From positions 1 through 19,001 of the forward strand of contig CAYFSS010000027.1 in assembly GCA_964345975.1 (NCBI GenBank): a DNA stretch of 19,001 bases, in the 5' to 3' direction. Under the pieces are notes generated by a model. The model made no database searches. It saw only the letters and a list, made by a program, of their open reading frames with translations, and was not told the origin of the DNA. Below, piece after piece: positions 1-7,565 of this stretch. Origin of the DNA: CAYFSS01 sp964345975. Lineage in GTDB: Bacteria; Bacillota; Clostridia; Saccharofermentanales; Fastidiosipilaceae. Both the position numbers and the translations under genes were made by a program. Positions within the stretch are counted from its first letter, which is position 1; each line of letters opens with the position of its first letter.

Positions 1-79
1 GTACCCAAGTGGCCAAAGGGGGCAGACTGTAAATCTGTTGTCAGTGACTTCGATGGTTCGAATCCGTCCTCTCGCACCA
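1..79 (+). tRNA. tRNA-Tyr (GUA), 5' end cut by the window edge
   Basis: The visible part runs from the last base of the 5' acceptor strand to an encoded CCA. The anticodon stem GCAGA/TCTGT (one G-U pair) closes a 7-base loop CTGTAAA with anticodon GTA at 29-31, which reads Tyr codons. A long variable arm follows, as expected for a bacterial class II tRNA-Tyr. The T arm is GATGG-TTCGAAT-CCGTC. The 3' acceptor strand CTCTCGC implies that about six 5' bases lie outside the window. The promoter is also outside. Confidence 0.95.
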
Positions 80-82
80 TAG

Positions 83-108
83 CCCGACAGAACTTGTCGG
101 GTTTTTTT
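83..108 (+). terminator. Rho-independent terminator of tRNA-Tyr
   Basis: A 7-bp perfect stem CCCGACA/TGTCGGG with a 5-base loop is followed at once by seven T residues. It starts four bases after the tRNA CCA end, so it closes the tRNA transcript and separates it from the rnf operon. Confidence 0.92.
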
Positions 109-301
109 GTGTTCAAATTCTTCGAGGTACTATAGGCTTCGTACCTTATGCACTTAACGACTTTCTCTACTTCACTCTTAGCCTCTGATACACAAAACTT
201 CTGTTTCTTAGATGTATTTTTATCACTTGAAATGTATTACTGTGATTTCTCCTACATTTTATTTGTTACCCAAAGCTAACAGTCGCACAAACAGATTCTT
301 T

Positions 302-310
302 TGCTAATAT
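302..310 (+). promoter_or_regulatory. Possible extended -10 promoter of the rnf operon
   Basis: TG-C-TAATAT matches an extended -10 element (TGn followed by a TATAAT-like hexamer, one mismatch). No good -35 box lies 16-18 bases upstream, which is tolerated by extended -10 promoters. It would start transcription about 40 bases before rnfC. This is a pattern match only. The rest of the 109-356 spacer is AT-rich, with a short AGGTAC/GTACCT inverted repeat at 125-146 and nothing else that I recognise. Confidence 0.35.
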
Positions 311-356
311 GACGAGAGAAAGTTCAAAGTCTGCTAGTTGAAAAGGAGAACTATAT

Positions 357-1703
357 ATGAGCATGTCATCAGATCCTCTCATGGGGATGATGAAGCGGCC
401 GCATGGTGGTGTGGAAGTTAGCCATCATAAATCGACCAAAGATCTAGCCATCGTAACCATGCCCCCTCCTCAAACTGTACAGCTCCCGTTAAAACAACAC
501 GTTGGTGTTCCCTGTGAGCCGGTTGTCAGTGTCGGAGATGAAGTTAAACTCGGTCAAGTCATTGCTGATTCCGATGCAGCTTTATCCGTTCCTATTCATG
601 CCTCAGTCTCGGGGAAGGTTTCGAAGATCACGGATATCTCCACGGTCAACGGCTTAAATACGAGAGTCATAGAGATCACCTCAGATCGCAAGATGGAATG
701 GCATGAGAGCATCGTCCCGCCTAGGATTAACAATCTGGAGGAATTCTTGACCGAAATCCGTGCATCAGGATTAGTTGGATTGGGTGGTGCAGGCTTTCCT
801 GCATTCTTTAAGCTGGATATTCCTCAGCATGCTGAAGTCGATACCCTGATCATCAATGCTGCTGAGTGCGAGCCGTTCATAACCGTAGACTATCGCACGA
901 GCATGGAACAGACAGAAGATATTGTTCTTGCTGTCAATGCGCTTTGTGAGTATCTAAGAATCAAAGAAGTCATCATCGCCATTGAGGATAATAAGTCCGA
1001 GGCGATCGATAAGTTTGTCAAACTCATCGAAGAACGCAAGCCCGGAAAGAAACGCGTGCGCGTAGCCAGTCTTCCCTCTACCTATCCTCAAGGCGCAGAG
1101 AAAGTCATGATCTATGCTGTTACCGGTCGAATCGTCGAAGCAGGAAAACTGCCGGCGGATGCAGGCTGTCTCTTAATGAATGTTTCAAGTGTAGCCTTCA
1201 TCGGCCAGTTCCTTCGTACGGGCCAACCCCTGGTCGAGCGATCGCTAACCGTCGACGGTAGTGCGATCCAGAATCCCAAGAATGTGCGGCTCCCGATCGG
1301 GACGTCGGTTCGAGACCTAATCAAATTCTGTGGCGGTTTCAGAGAGACACCCTATAAAGTCGTCATGGGAGGCCCCATGATGGGGATCGCTTTAGATTCC
1401 ATCGATCAACCGATCCTCAAGCAGAACAATGCTATTCTGGCCCTCACGCCCCAAGACCTTGAAGTTGCGAAAGTAGAAACGGATTGCATTCGTTGTGGTC
1501 GCTGCTTGGGTGCATGCCCCATGTACTTAAACCCGACGATGACGATGCGTGCCGCTCAGAAGGAAGATGTCGATCGTCTAAATGAACTCGAAGCAATGCT
1601 TTGTATGGAATGCGGTTCCTGTGCTTATGAGTGCCCTGCAGCAATCCCATTGGTGCAATACATGCGCTTAGCGAAAGCTCAGATTAGAAAGGCGGCACAA
1701 TAA
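357..1703 (+). CDS. rnfC: Rnf complex subunit C (NADH-site, Fe-S/FMN protein)
   Basis: Peripheral cytoplasmic subunit of the ion-translocating ferredoxin:NAD+ oxidoreductase. It is the subunit taken to exchange electrons with NAD(H). The N-terminal part has the RnfC-type pattern with GGVEVSHHK and PPPQTVQLPLKQHVG. The glycine-rich stretch GLGGAGFPAFFK (about residues 141-152) and NAAECEP (168-173) are the family's nucleotide/flavin-site motifs. Two [4Fe-4S] ferredoxin motifs close the protein: C377-x2-C380-x2-C383-x3-C387 and C416-x2-C419-x2-C422-x3-C426. At 448 residues it is close to the usual length of clostridial RnfC. An AGGAG at 344-348, 8 bases before the ATG, supports the start; a second ATG two codons later is possible. 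It is the first gene of the operon; its stop is 2 bases before rnfD. Confidence 0.96.
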   Translation: MSMSSDPLMGMMKRPHGGVEVSHHKSTKDLAIVTMPPPQTVQLPLKQHVGVPCEPVVSVGDEVKLGQVIADSDAALSVPIHASVSGKVSKITDISTVNGLNTRVIEITSDRKMEWHESIVPPRINNLEEFLTEIRASGLVGLGGAGFPAFFKLDIPQHAEVDTLIINAAECEPFITVDYRTSMEQTEDIVLAVNALCEYLRIKEVIIAIEDNKSEAIDKFVKLIEERKPGKKRVRVASLPSTYPQGAEKVMIYAVTGRIVEAGKLPADAGCLLMNVSSVAFIGQFLRTGQPLVERSLTVDGSAIQNPKNVRLPIGTSVRDLIKFCGGFRETPYKVVMGGPMMGIALDSIDQPILKQNNAILALTPQDLEVAKVETDCIRCGRCLGACPMYLNPTMTMRAAQKEDVDRLNELEAMLCMECGSCAYECPAAIPLVQYMRLAKAQIRKAAQ

Positions 1704-1705
1704 AC

Positions 1706-2737
1706 ATGACCGACTTAAGACTTAAGGTCTCAGCCTCTCCCCACGTTCATTCTGAGGTAACGACCCGGAAGATCATGCTCTTTGTTGTCTTGGCGCTCTT
1801 GCCGACCTCGATCGCTTCTATTGTTATTTTTGGACCACGATCCTTACTGGTGCAAATGGTCGCTGTCAGTTCTGCCGTAGCTTTCGAATGGATTTCTCGG
1901 CGCGTGATGAAGCGCCGTAATACCATCCAAGACCTGAGTGCAGTTGTCACAGGCCTTCTCCTTGCATTCAATCTTCCGGTTACGATCCCAATCTGGATGA
2001 TTATCCTTGGTTCAGCCGTCGCAATCGTCCTCGTCAAGCAGTGTTTCGGTGGAATCGGAATGAACTTCGTGAATCCTGCCTTGATGGCCAGAATCGTCCT
2101 TCTATCGTCATTCCCTGAAGAAATGGCAACCTGGCAGATGAGCCGCGCCTGGACAACAGGTCTTAGCAATCTAGACTCCATGACCACGGCATCTCCCCTC
2201 GCTCATTTAGGAGAAATGCTGAACAATCCTGATTTGACCACGGATGGCTTGCCTTCGCTCCTGGATATGTTCTTGGGGCTCAGGGCAGGATCTTTGGGTG
2301 AAACGTTGATTGTCACCTTAATCATCGGGGCTCTCTTCTTGTTAATCACGCGGGTGATTAAACCTTTGATCCCTCTAAGTTTTCTCGGAACGTTCGCAAT
2401 CATGATGATCATCGCATCCGGATTCGATATCACGTATACCCTTTACCAACTCATGAGCGGTGGCCTAATGCTCGGTGCACTCTTCATGGCAACGGACTAC
2501 ACAACATCACCGCTCAACGATAGAGGTAGGCTGGTCTTCGGGATAGGTTGTGGACTAATCACAGGTCTAATCAGAATTTTCGGAGCGCTACCGGAAGGTG
2601 TTTCCTTTGCAATTATTCTTATGAATATCCTTGTGCCGCATATTGAGAAACTCACGACACGCGCGCCGTTTGGAACAGAGAAGAAGAGACAAGGCCGTTT
2701 GGCTTTTGCAAGAACAGCAAAGAAGGAGGGGCAATAA
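1706..2737 (+). CDS. rnfD: Rnf complex subunit D (membrane, covalent-FMN subunit)
   Basis: Integral membrane subunit related to NqrB. It normally carries a covalently bound FMN and is thought to take part in ion translocation. Several hydrophobic helices are visible (about 23-42, 78-111, 198-217, 223-239, 252-262, 274-310). Conserved RnfD stretches include FGGIGMNFVNPALMAR (114-129) and FMATDYTTSPL (260-270). The family's flavinylation motif usually ends in ...AT-PL. Here the matching stretch is D157-S-M-T-T-A-S163-P-L, so the expected acceptor Thr is Ser. Length (343) is normal. The ATG is 2 bases after the rnfC stop with only a weak AAAGG 13 bases upstream, so translation is probably coupled to rnfC. 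A C-terminal basic tail follows the last helix. Confidence 0.95.
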   Translation: MTDLRLKVSASPHVHSEVTTRKIMLFVVLALLPTSIASIVIFGPRSLLVQMVAVSSAVAFEWISRRVMKRRNTIQDLSAVVTGLLLAFNLPVTIPIWMIILGSAVAIVLVKQCFGGIGMNFVNPALMARIVLLSSFPEEMATWQMSRAWTTGLSNLDSMTTASPLAHLGEMLNNPDLTTDGLPSLLDMFLGLRAGSLGETLIVTLIIGALFLLITRVIKPLIPLSFLGTFAIMMIIASGFDITYTLYQLMSGGLMLGALFMATDYTTSPLNDRGRLVFGIGCGLITGLIRIFGALPEGVSFAIILMNILVPHIEKLTTRAPFGTEKKRQGRLAFARTAKKEGQ

Positions 2738-2738
2738 T

Positions 2739-3782
2739 ATGGCACAGGAACCTCAAGCAACGCTCAACCTTAAGACGATCCTCATGCCGACCGTTGTCCT
2801 CGTCCTGATCTGTCTGGTGAGTACGTTTCTCCTCGCAGTGACCTATGATATAACAGCTCCCCTAATTGCTGAACGAGCGGTATTAGCCGAGGTCGAAGCA
2901 CGACAGAAGGTTCTACCTGCAGCTGCATCCTTTGGTGAAGTTCAAGAATTCGAGCTTGCAGGGACGACGTCGACGCTTGCACCCGGCTTGGATGAGAACG
3001 GCGAAGTTGTAGGCTATGCCATCACGGGGGACGGAAGTGGCTATGGCGGTCAGGTACGGATGCTTGTTGGTGTAGGTCTCGACGGCGTCGTGACCGGAGC
3101 TACACCCTTGATCCTAAATGAAACCGCCGGACTTGGTATGAAGGCTGAAGATCCTACGTTCCTCAGTCAACTAGAGGGGGCGAAATCAGGTATCTCAGTC
3201 GTCAAGAATAATCCCGGCGAGAATCAGATTGAAGCCCTTACCGGCGCAACCATAACAACAGATGCCGTTGTGTCTGCTGTCAGCCGTGCACTTGAAGTCT
3301 TTGAACGTGAAGTCGTCATGGGAGGCGATACCTCAGAGTTGGATCGTGAGAATAATTTAGAAGTCTTCCCTGAAGCTACGGCCTTTGGCGAATCCTACGA
3401 AGTGGAGTTTGAAGGTTTCAACTCGACGATAACTCCGGCATTGGATGACGACAACAACACCATCGGCTATACCGTAACGGGTGACGCTGAAGGTCATGCC
3501 GGCGTCATGACTTTACTCGTTGGTCTTGATCTCGACGGTACGGTGACAGGTGTTAAACCGCTCATACTCCATGAAACCGCAAGCATTGCCGTACTTGCCG
3601 AAGACCCTGAATTCCTTGCAACCTTCGTTGGTTTGACCGGAGGGATTGACATGGTTATGGAAGATCCGGGGGCAAACGAAGTCGAAGCGATTACGGGAGC
3701 TACCGGCACGTCAGAAGCATTTGTCGACGCAGTGAATCGTGCGATTCGAACCTTCGAACACGAAGGCTTAGGTCAAGGATAG
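2739..3782 (+). CDS. rnfG: Rnf complex subunit G with two tandem FMN-binding domains
   Basis: RnfG is a single-pass membrane protein whose extracytoplasmic FMN_bind domain holds a covalent FMN. One N-terminal helix (about 13-35) is visible. Family members are usually around 180-220 residues; this one is 347 because the FMN_bind domain occurs twice. Copy 1 (about 57-190) has GYGG (101-104), LNETAGLG (126-133) and the flavinylation-type E-A-L-T-G-A-T171-I-T-T. Copy 2 (about 208-341) has GHAG (252-255), LHETASIA (277-284) and E-A-I-T-G-A-T322-G-T-S. The copies are alignable along their length, with the motif Thr residues 151 apart. Copy 2 has lost the GLG of the ETxGLG segment. The start chosen is the ATG after AAGGAGGGG (2723-2731, 7-base spacing), 1 base after the rnfD stop; an earlier in-frame ATG lies inside rnfD and is rejected. 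Confidence 0.93.
   Translation: MAQEPQATLNLKTILMPTVVLVLICLVSTFLLAVTYDITAPLIAERAVLAEVEARQKVLPAAASFGEVQEFELAGTTSTLAPGLDENGEVVGYAITGDGSGYGGQVRMLVGVGLDGVVTGATPLILNETAGLGMKAEDPTFLSQLEGAKSGISVVKNNPGENQIEALTGATITTDAVVSAVSRALEVFEREVVMGGDTSELDRENNLEVFPEATAFGESYEVEFEGFNSTITPALDDDNNTIGYTVTGDAEGHAGVMTLLVGLDLDGTVTGVKPLILHETASIAVLAEDPEFLATFVGLTGGIDMVMEDPGANEVEAITGATGTSEAFVDAVNRAIRTFEHEGLGQG
2907..3761 (+). repeat. Tandem duplication of the FMN_bind domain within rnfG
   Basis: Two repeat units of about 400 bases lie head to tail: 2907-3308 and 3360-3761, joined by a short acidic linker. Both encode the same ordered elements: a K/E-V-x-P-x-A-xx-FGE start, an S-T-[LI]-[AT]-P-[GA]-LD turn, a G-[YH]-[GA]-G strand, a P-L-I-L-[NH]-E-T-A segment and a [LI]-T-G-A-T end. 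Some DNA similarity is still visible, for example CTCGACGG followed by GTGAC at about 3078 and 3532. The units have clearly diverged in protein sequence, so the duplication is not recent. Confidence 0.88.
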
Positions 3783-3791
3783 GAGAGAATC

Positions 3792-4670
3792 ATGGCACAA
3801 GATAGAAATAGTATTCCTCAATTTTTCAAGCGAGGGGTTATCACCGAAAACCCGGTCCTTCGTTTGATGCTCGGTACATGTCCTACCCTCGCAATCAGTA
3901 CGACCTTAGCAGGCTCCATCGGAATGGGTATTTCAGCAACCCTTGTCCTCATCGGCTCGAACGTCGTAATCTCAGCGCTGCGCAAGGTCATTCCTGACAA
4001 AGTTCGCATTCCTGCTTACATCGTCATCATTGCAAGCTTCGTCACGATCATTCAATTACTCGTCAAAGCTTTCCTCCCCTCCATCGATCAGGCCTTGGGG
4101 ATCTATCTTCCCTTGATCGTTGTCAATTGCATCATCTTGGGTAGGGCTGAGGCATTCGCCAACAGCCACCCGATCCCTGCAGCAGCTCTCGATGGCCTTA
4201 CGATGGGTATTGGTTTTACAACTGCTATTAGCCTGATGGCCATCATTCGTGAGATTCTTGGAGCAGGGACTCTTTTGAACGCTCAAATCCTGCCGGCGAG
4301 CTTCCCCCCCATCACGATCTTCATTCTTCCTCCGGGCGGTTTCTTTGTGTTTGGGATCTTAGTGGCCTTAGCCAATAAACTTGCCGTTGCTACAGGCCGT
4401 GAACCGATGCAACTTAATTCCTGTGCCGGTTGCCCGGGTTCTGAAGCTTGTGCAGAATTTCGTGATGCCGATGTCGTAGCTTCAGATGCAACTGAGACGA
4501 AAGAGCGTCCCGGACGTGATCCTGCTTCCATCTCCTACGATCATTCCGCTCAGCAAGCTTCGCAGTATGACACGATAGAGACAGGTCATCTTAAGCACCG
4601 TAGCATCGATACCGATGCCGAGCCGATCCAAACTGATGATGCTTCCGAGCAGAATAATCCCGAGGTGTAA
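3792..4670 (+). CDS. rnfE: Rnf complex subunit E with Cys motif and long acidic tail
   Basis: Six-helix membrane subunit homologous to NqrD and paired with RnfA. The motifs GTC30PTLA and VNC113IILGRAEAFA supply two of the four Cys residues that, in Rnf/Nqr structures, bind an intramembrane [2Fe-2S] cluster with RnfA. Hydrophobic segments run to about residue 200. The family is usually about 200-230 residues; this one has 292. The extra part starts with C211-A-G-C214-P-G-S-E-A-C220 and continues with about 70 hydrophilic residues rich in Asp, Glu, Ser, Thr and Gln and with no hydrophobic segment, so it is probably disordered. Short Cys-rich C-termini occur in clostridial RnfE; the long acidic extension is less usual. 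The SD AGGAGAG (3781-3787) overlaps the rnfG stop. Confidence 0.95.
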   Translation: MAQDRNSIPQFFKRGVITENPVLRLMLGTCPTLAISTTLAGSIGMGISATLVLIGSNVVISALRKVIPDKVRIPAYIVIIASFVTIIQLLVKAFLPSIDQALGIYLPLIVVNCIILGRAEAFANSHPIPAAALDGLTMGIGFTTAISLMAIIREILGAGTLLNAQILPASFPPITIFILPPGGFFVFGILVALANKLAVATGREPMQLNSCAGCPGSEACAEFRDADVVASDATETKERPGRDPASISYDHSAQQASQYDTIETGHLKHRSIDTDAEPIQTDDASEQNNPEV

Positions 4671-4672
4671 TT

Positions 4673-5266
4673 ATGACGCAGAATCTATTATTCATCCTCT
4701 TAACGGCAATCCTAACGAACAACTATATCCTTGTTCAGTTCCTGGGTATCTGCCCTTTCCTCGGTGTAAGTCGAAAGACAGAAACGGCCGCCGGAATGGG
4801 TATCGCGGTCACAGTCGTCATGGTCATTGCTACAGCAGTGGTCTATCCGATCAACGAGCATATTCTTGTAGCAAATGACTTAATCTACTTGCAGACGATC
4901 GTCTTCATCCTAATCATTGCAGCCCTGGTCCAACTTCTGGAGTTTGTGCTGCGACGTTTCATCCCTCCACTTTATGAAACCCTAGGGATCTATCTCCCGT
5001 TGATCACAACCAACTGCGCAATCTTGGGTGTCGTCTTGTTAAACGTTGAACAGGGCTTTAATTATCAAGAATCTCTCGTCAATTCGCTTGGGGGTGGCTT
5101 GGGTTTCTTGCTTGCGATGGTTCTCTTCTCCGGCGTTCGTGAACGTCTTGAATATAGCGACATTCCTAAATCCCTTAGGGGTCTGCCCATAACGCTCATC
5201 TCTGCCGCACTCGTTTCCGTTTCTTTCCTGGGTTTCGCCGGTCTGATCGAACGCATCTTCGCGTAA
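4673..5266 (+). CDS. rnfA: Rnf complex subunit A
   Basis: Six-helix membrane subunit homologous to NqrE, forming an inverted pseudo-symmetric pair with RnfE. FLGIC27PFLGVSRK and LITTNC115AILG carry the two Cys residues expected to complete the intramembrane [2Fe-2S] site. ETAAGMGIAVTVVM and YLPLITTNCAILGV are typical of the family. Its 197 residues match the usual length of about 193. The SD GAGGTG (4662-4667) lies in the last codons of rnfE, and the ATG is 2 bases after the rnfE stop, so the two partners are probably translationally coupled. Confidence 0.96.
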   Translation: MTQNLLFILLTAILTNNYILVQFLGICPFLGVSRKTETAAGMGIAVTVVMVIATAVVYPINEHILVANDLIYLQTIVFILIIAALVQLLEFVLRRFIPPLYETLGIYLPLITTNCAILGVVLLNVEQGFNYQESLVNSLGGGLGFLLAMVLFSGVRERLEYSDIPKSLRGLPITLISAALVSVSFLGFAGLIERIFA

Positions 5267-5312
5267 GCAATAGGGAAAGAATAAGTAGAAAGCAAGAAAG
5301 GATACGAAAAGC

Positions 5313-6167
5313 ATGAACCCACTTCTCTTAGCTACCGTTTCAGTGACAGGCATAGGCCTCGTCGTTGGACTGGTTTTATCCATCGCGAGTGAACTCCTCA
5401 AAGTTGAAGGTAATCCTCTGGCCGACGAGATTGAAGCTATGCTGCCCGGCATCAACTGCGGTGCCTGTGGCTACAGCGGCTGTGCCGGCTATGCAGCGGC
5501 TATGGCATCCGGCAACGAACAGAACGTCAGTCTGTGTTCTCCCGGAGGTCAAGCTGTAGCAACTGCCTTGGGAGCAAGGCTTGGTCAAGATATCAGCGTC
5601 GGCGAGCAAATGACAGCCGTCGTACGTTGTCAAGGTGACCGTTCAGCCACGCATAATCGATTGAGTTATCAAGGCATCAAGAGCTGCCGTATGGCTTCTC
5701 AATTATTGGGCGGTCCGGGTGAATGCCGCGACGGGTGCATGGCTTTTGGAGACTGTGCAGCGGTTTGCCCTTATGGTGCCATCCGCATCGAAAACGAACT
5801 TGCAGTGATCGATCCTCGTCTTTGTCGCCAGTGCCAGATGTGCATCGGCGTTTGCCCGAAAGGTCTGATCACGATGGTGACGCTCGAGCGACAAACTGCT
5901 GTGGTGGGATGCCGTAACCGCGAGCGTGGTGCCGTAGCCAGAACTCAATGCAACAAAGCTTGTATTGCTTGTCAACTCTGTGTGCGAAACTGCCCTACGA
6001 ATGCGATCGTCATGGATAATAATCGAGCTGTCATCGATCCTGATAAGTGCATCAATTGTGGTAAGTGCGTCGAGGTATGTCCCACAAATGCCATCTTCAA
6101 TCACCCGATCGACAACGTTATCAAACTTGGTGAGCCCAAGGTACAAGACGTAAAGCAATCCGCATAG
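5313..6167 (+). CDS. rnfB: Rnf complex subunit B (polyferredoxin)
   Basis: Membrane-anchored cytoplasmic subunit that accepts electrons from reduced ferredoxin. An N-terminal helix (about 3-25) is followed by the RnfB-specific cluster motif C49-x2-C52-x4-C57-x17-C75. Four further ferredoxin-like Cys groups follow: C138/C142/C148/C152, C171/C174/C177/C181, C217/C220/C223/C227 and C246/C249/C252/C256. C200 and C213 are extra conserved-looking Cys residues. The layout with CxxxCxxxGDCxxVCP and the VVGC...C stretch is that of the longer clostridial-type RnfB. AAAGG (5297-5301) precedes the ATG by 11 bases. The gap after rnfA is 46 bases, the widest in the operon. It is the last gene and is followed by a strong terminator. 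Confidence 0.95.
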   Translation: MNPLLLATVSVTGIGLVVGLVLSIASELLKVEGNPLADEIEAMLPGINCGACGYSGCAGYAAAMASGNEQNVSLCSPGGQAVATALGARLGQDISVGEQMTAVVRCQGDRSATHNRLSYQGIKSCRMASQLLGGPGECRDGCMAFGDCAAVCPYGAIRIENELAVIDPRLCRQCQMCIGVCPKGLITMVTLERQTAVVGCRNRERGAVARTQCNKACIACQLCVRNCPTNAIVMDNNRAVIDPDKCINCGKCVEVCPTNAIFNHPIDNVIKLGEPKVQDVKQSA

Positions 6168-6189
6168 GATAAGGATCATCTTAATCGTC

Positions 6190-6221
6190 AGAGGTTCGAG
6201 CAAGCATCGGACCTCTTTTTT
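6190..6221 (+). terminator. Rho-independent terminator of the rnf operon
   Basis: A 10-bp stem (AGAGGTTCGA, 6190-6199, with TCGGACCTCT, 6207-6216; one G-U pair) and a 7-base loop are followed by a run of six T. It lies 22 bases after the rnfB stop. Confidence 0.9.
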
Positions 6222-6230
6222 GAACACAAA

Positions 6231-6274
6231 TCTACCCTGCCTCTTCAAATGTGAGATGGCAGGGTAGATTTTAC
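6231..6274. terminator. Second hairpin between convergent genes, probably bidirectional terminator
   Basis: A perfect 11-bp stem TCTACCCTGCC/GGCAGGGTAGA (6231-6241 and 6258-6268) is flanked by AAA on the left and TTTT on the right. On the plus strand it backs up the rnf terminator. On the minus strand it sits about 50 bases after the flavodiiron stop and would end that transcript, with a weaker T run (TTTGTGTT). Confidence 0.7.
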
Positions 6275-6318
6275 TTTCCTATCTGAGACTTTAAGGTGAT
6301 GGAGTTGGGCTTTTGTAA

Positions 6319-7536
6319 TTAATTGGCTAAGAGATCGGCAGCTATGGTCTTAGCAAGCTGACGTAAGTTGTCCTCATGATCCTCACGCATCGCTGAAAGA
6401 ACTTGGAACGTTTCACCTAATTGCGTCATCTCAGGCATGGACATCAAGGAATCTTGGGTTACCTGTTCTGCACGACCACCCCAGCTCTTGGAGACTAAGA
6501 GTGAATACTTCCTCCGACCGAAACCATTTTCCTTGAGTTCATTGAGGAGCGTATGCACCGGGAAATAGAGGGTTGTGTTGTAGTTTAGGACACCGAGAAC
6601 GAAGTGGGAGAAACGCGACATTTCACTCAAGAGCACCGATGGATGTGTTTCGGAAACATCATACATGCGAATACCACGGACCCCCTCTTCTGCAAGCATG
6701 GTTGCAAGACGCTGCATCACCTGCTCCATATTGCCATACATGGAACCATAAGCTAAGACAATGCCCGTCTCTTCCGGTTTGTAATTGGCCCATGCCATGT
6801 ACTTATCGAGGATCATGGAAATATCGTCTTCGGTCCGATAACCAAGACCATGTAGAGGTAGGATCATCTCAAGAGGACGATCTTCAAACTTCTTGAGGAG
6901 GCTCATAACGGAACGCCCATGTTTGATAACGATGTTGAGGTAATACCTCCGAGCATCATTGAGAAATTGCTCTTCATAGTCCACTTCATCAGCAAAGAAG
7001 TTGCCTGCTAATGCACCAAAGCCTCCAAAGGCATCGGCTGAAAACAATCTCTTATTGGTCTTATCGTAGGTGACGAAAACTTCGGGCCAGTGCACCATCG
7101 GAGCCATGATGAACTCCAACTCCACTTGACCAAGATTAAGGGTATCGCCTTCTTGAATGACACGGGTATTGACTTGAAGGTCCTTGCCGCCATGGAAATT
7201 CTTGAGGAACGTGAAGGTCTTCTCATTTCCGATGATGGTTACTTCAGGATACATCCGGATGAGATCCAAGAGACCTTGGGTGTGATCCGGCTCAACGTGT
7301 TGGACTACGATATAGTCCAAGGGACGATCCTCTAGTACATGGGTAACAGAATCCAGGAAATGAGGGAAAACCGTTTTATCCGAACTATCGAAGAGACAGG
7401 TTTTCTCATCCGTAATCAGGTAGTTATTGTATGAAACTCCTGTAGGAAGTGGAATCATATTCTCGAAGCGCTTCTTACTACGATCGCTAGCTCCGACCCA
7501 ATATAAGCCCTCGGCTATTTTTCTTTCATTATGCAT
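6319..7536 (-). CDS. fprA: Flavodiiron protein (A-type flavoprotein, O2/NO reductase)
   Basis: Cytoplasmic enzyme that reduces O2 to water or NO to N2O with electrons from rubredoxin, F420 or another low-potential donor. The N-terminal beta-lactamase-like domain has the diiron ligands H80-x-E82-x-D84-H85, H149 (MVHWP), D168 (SADAFGGFG) and H229 (LPLHGLGYR), all present. The C-terminal flavodoxin domain starts near 257 with IVLAYGSMYGN, the FMN phosphate loop. Length 405 matches the core two-domain class; no rubredoxin or flavin-reductase domain is fused. AGAGG lies 6 bases before the ATG. It faces the rnf operon tail to tail, so it is separately transcribed. The likely role is oxygen defence in an anaerobe; O2 versus NO preference cannot be read from the sequence. 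The symbol is by family likeness. Confidence 0.93.
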   Translation of the reverse strand: MHNERKIAEGLYWVGASDRSKKRFENMIPLPTGVSYNNYLITDEKTCLFDSSDKTVFPHFLDSVTHVLEDRPLDYIVVQHVEPDHTQGLLDLIRMYPEVTIIGNEKTFTFLKNFHGGKDLQVNTRVIQEGDTLNLGQVELEFIMAPMVHWPEVFVTYDKTNKRLFSADAFGGFGALAGNFFADEVDYEEQFLNDARRYYLNIVIKHGRSVMSLLKKFEDRPLEMILPLHGLGYRTEDDISMILDKYMAWANYKPEETGIVLAYGSMYGNMEQVMQRLATMLAEEGVRGIRMYDVSETHPSVLLSEMSRFSHFVLGVLNYNTTLYFPVHTLLNELKENGFGRRKYSLLVSKSWGGRAEQVTQDSLMSMPEMTQLGETFQVLSAMREDHEDNLRQLAKTIAADLLAN

Positions 7537-7565
7537 CTATCGCCTCTTTCTATGACTCAGAGATA

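Noticed and set aside
2631..2738. An upstream in-frame ATG would lengthen RnfG by 36 residues.
   Set aside because: It lies wholly inside rnfD, has no SD and adds a basic stretch foreign to RnfG. The ATG at 2739 has an excellent SD at the right distance.
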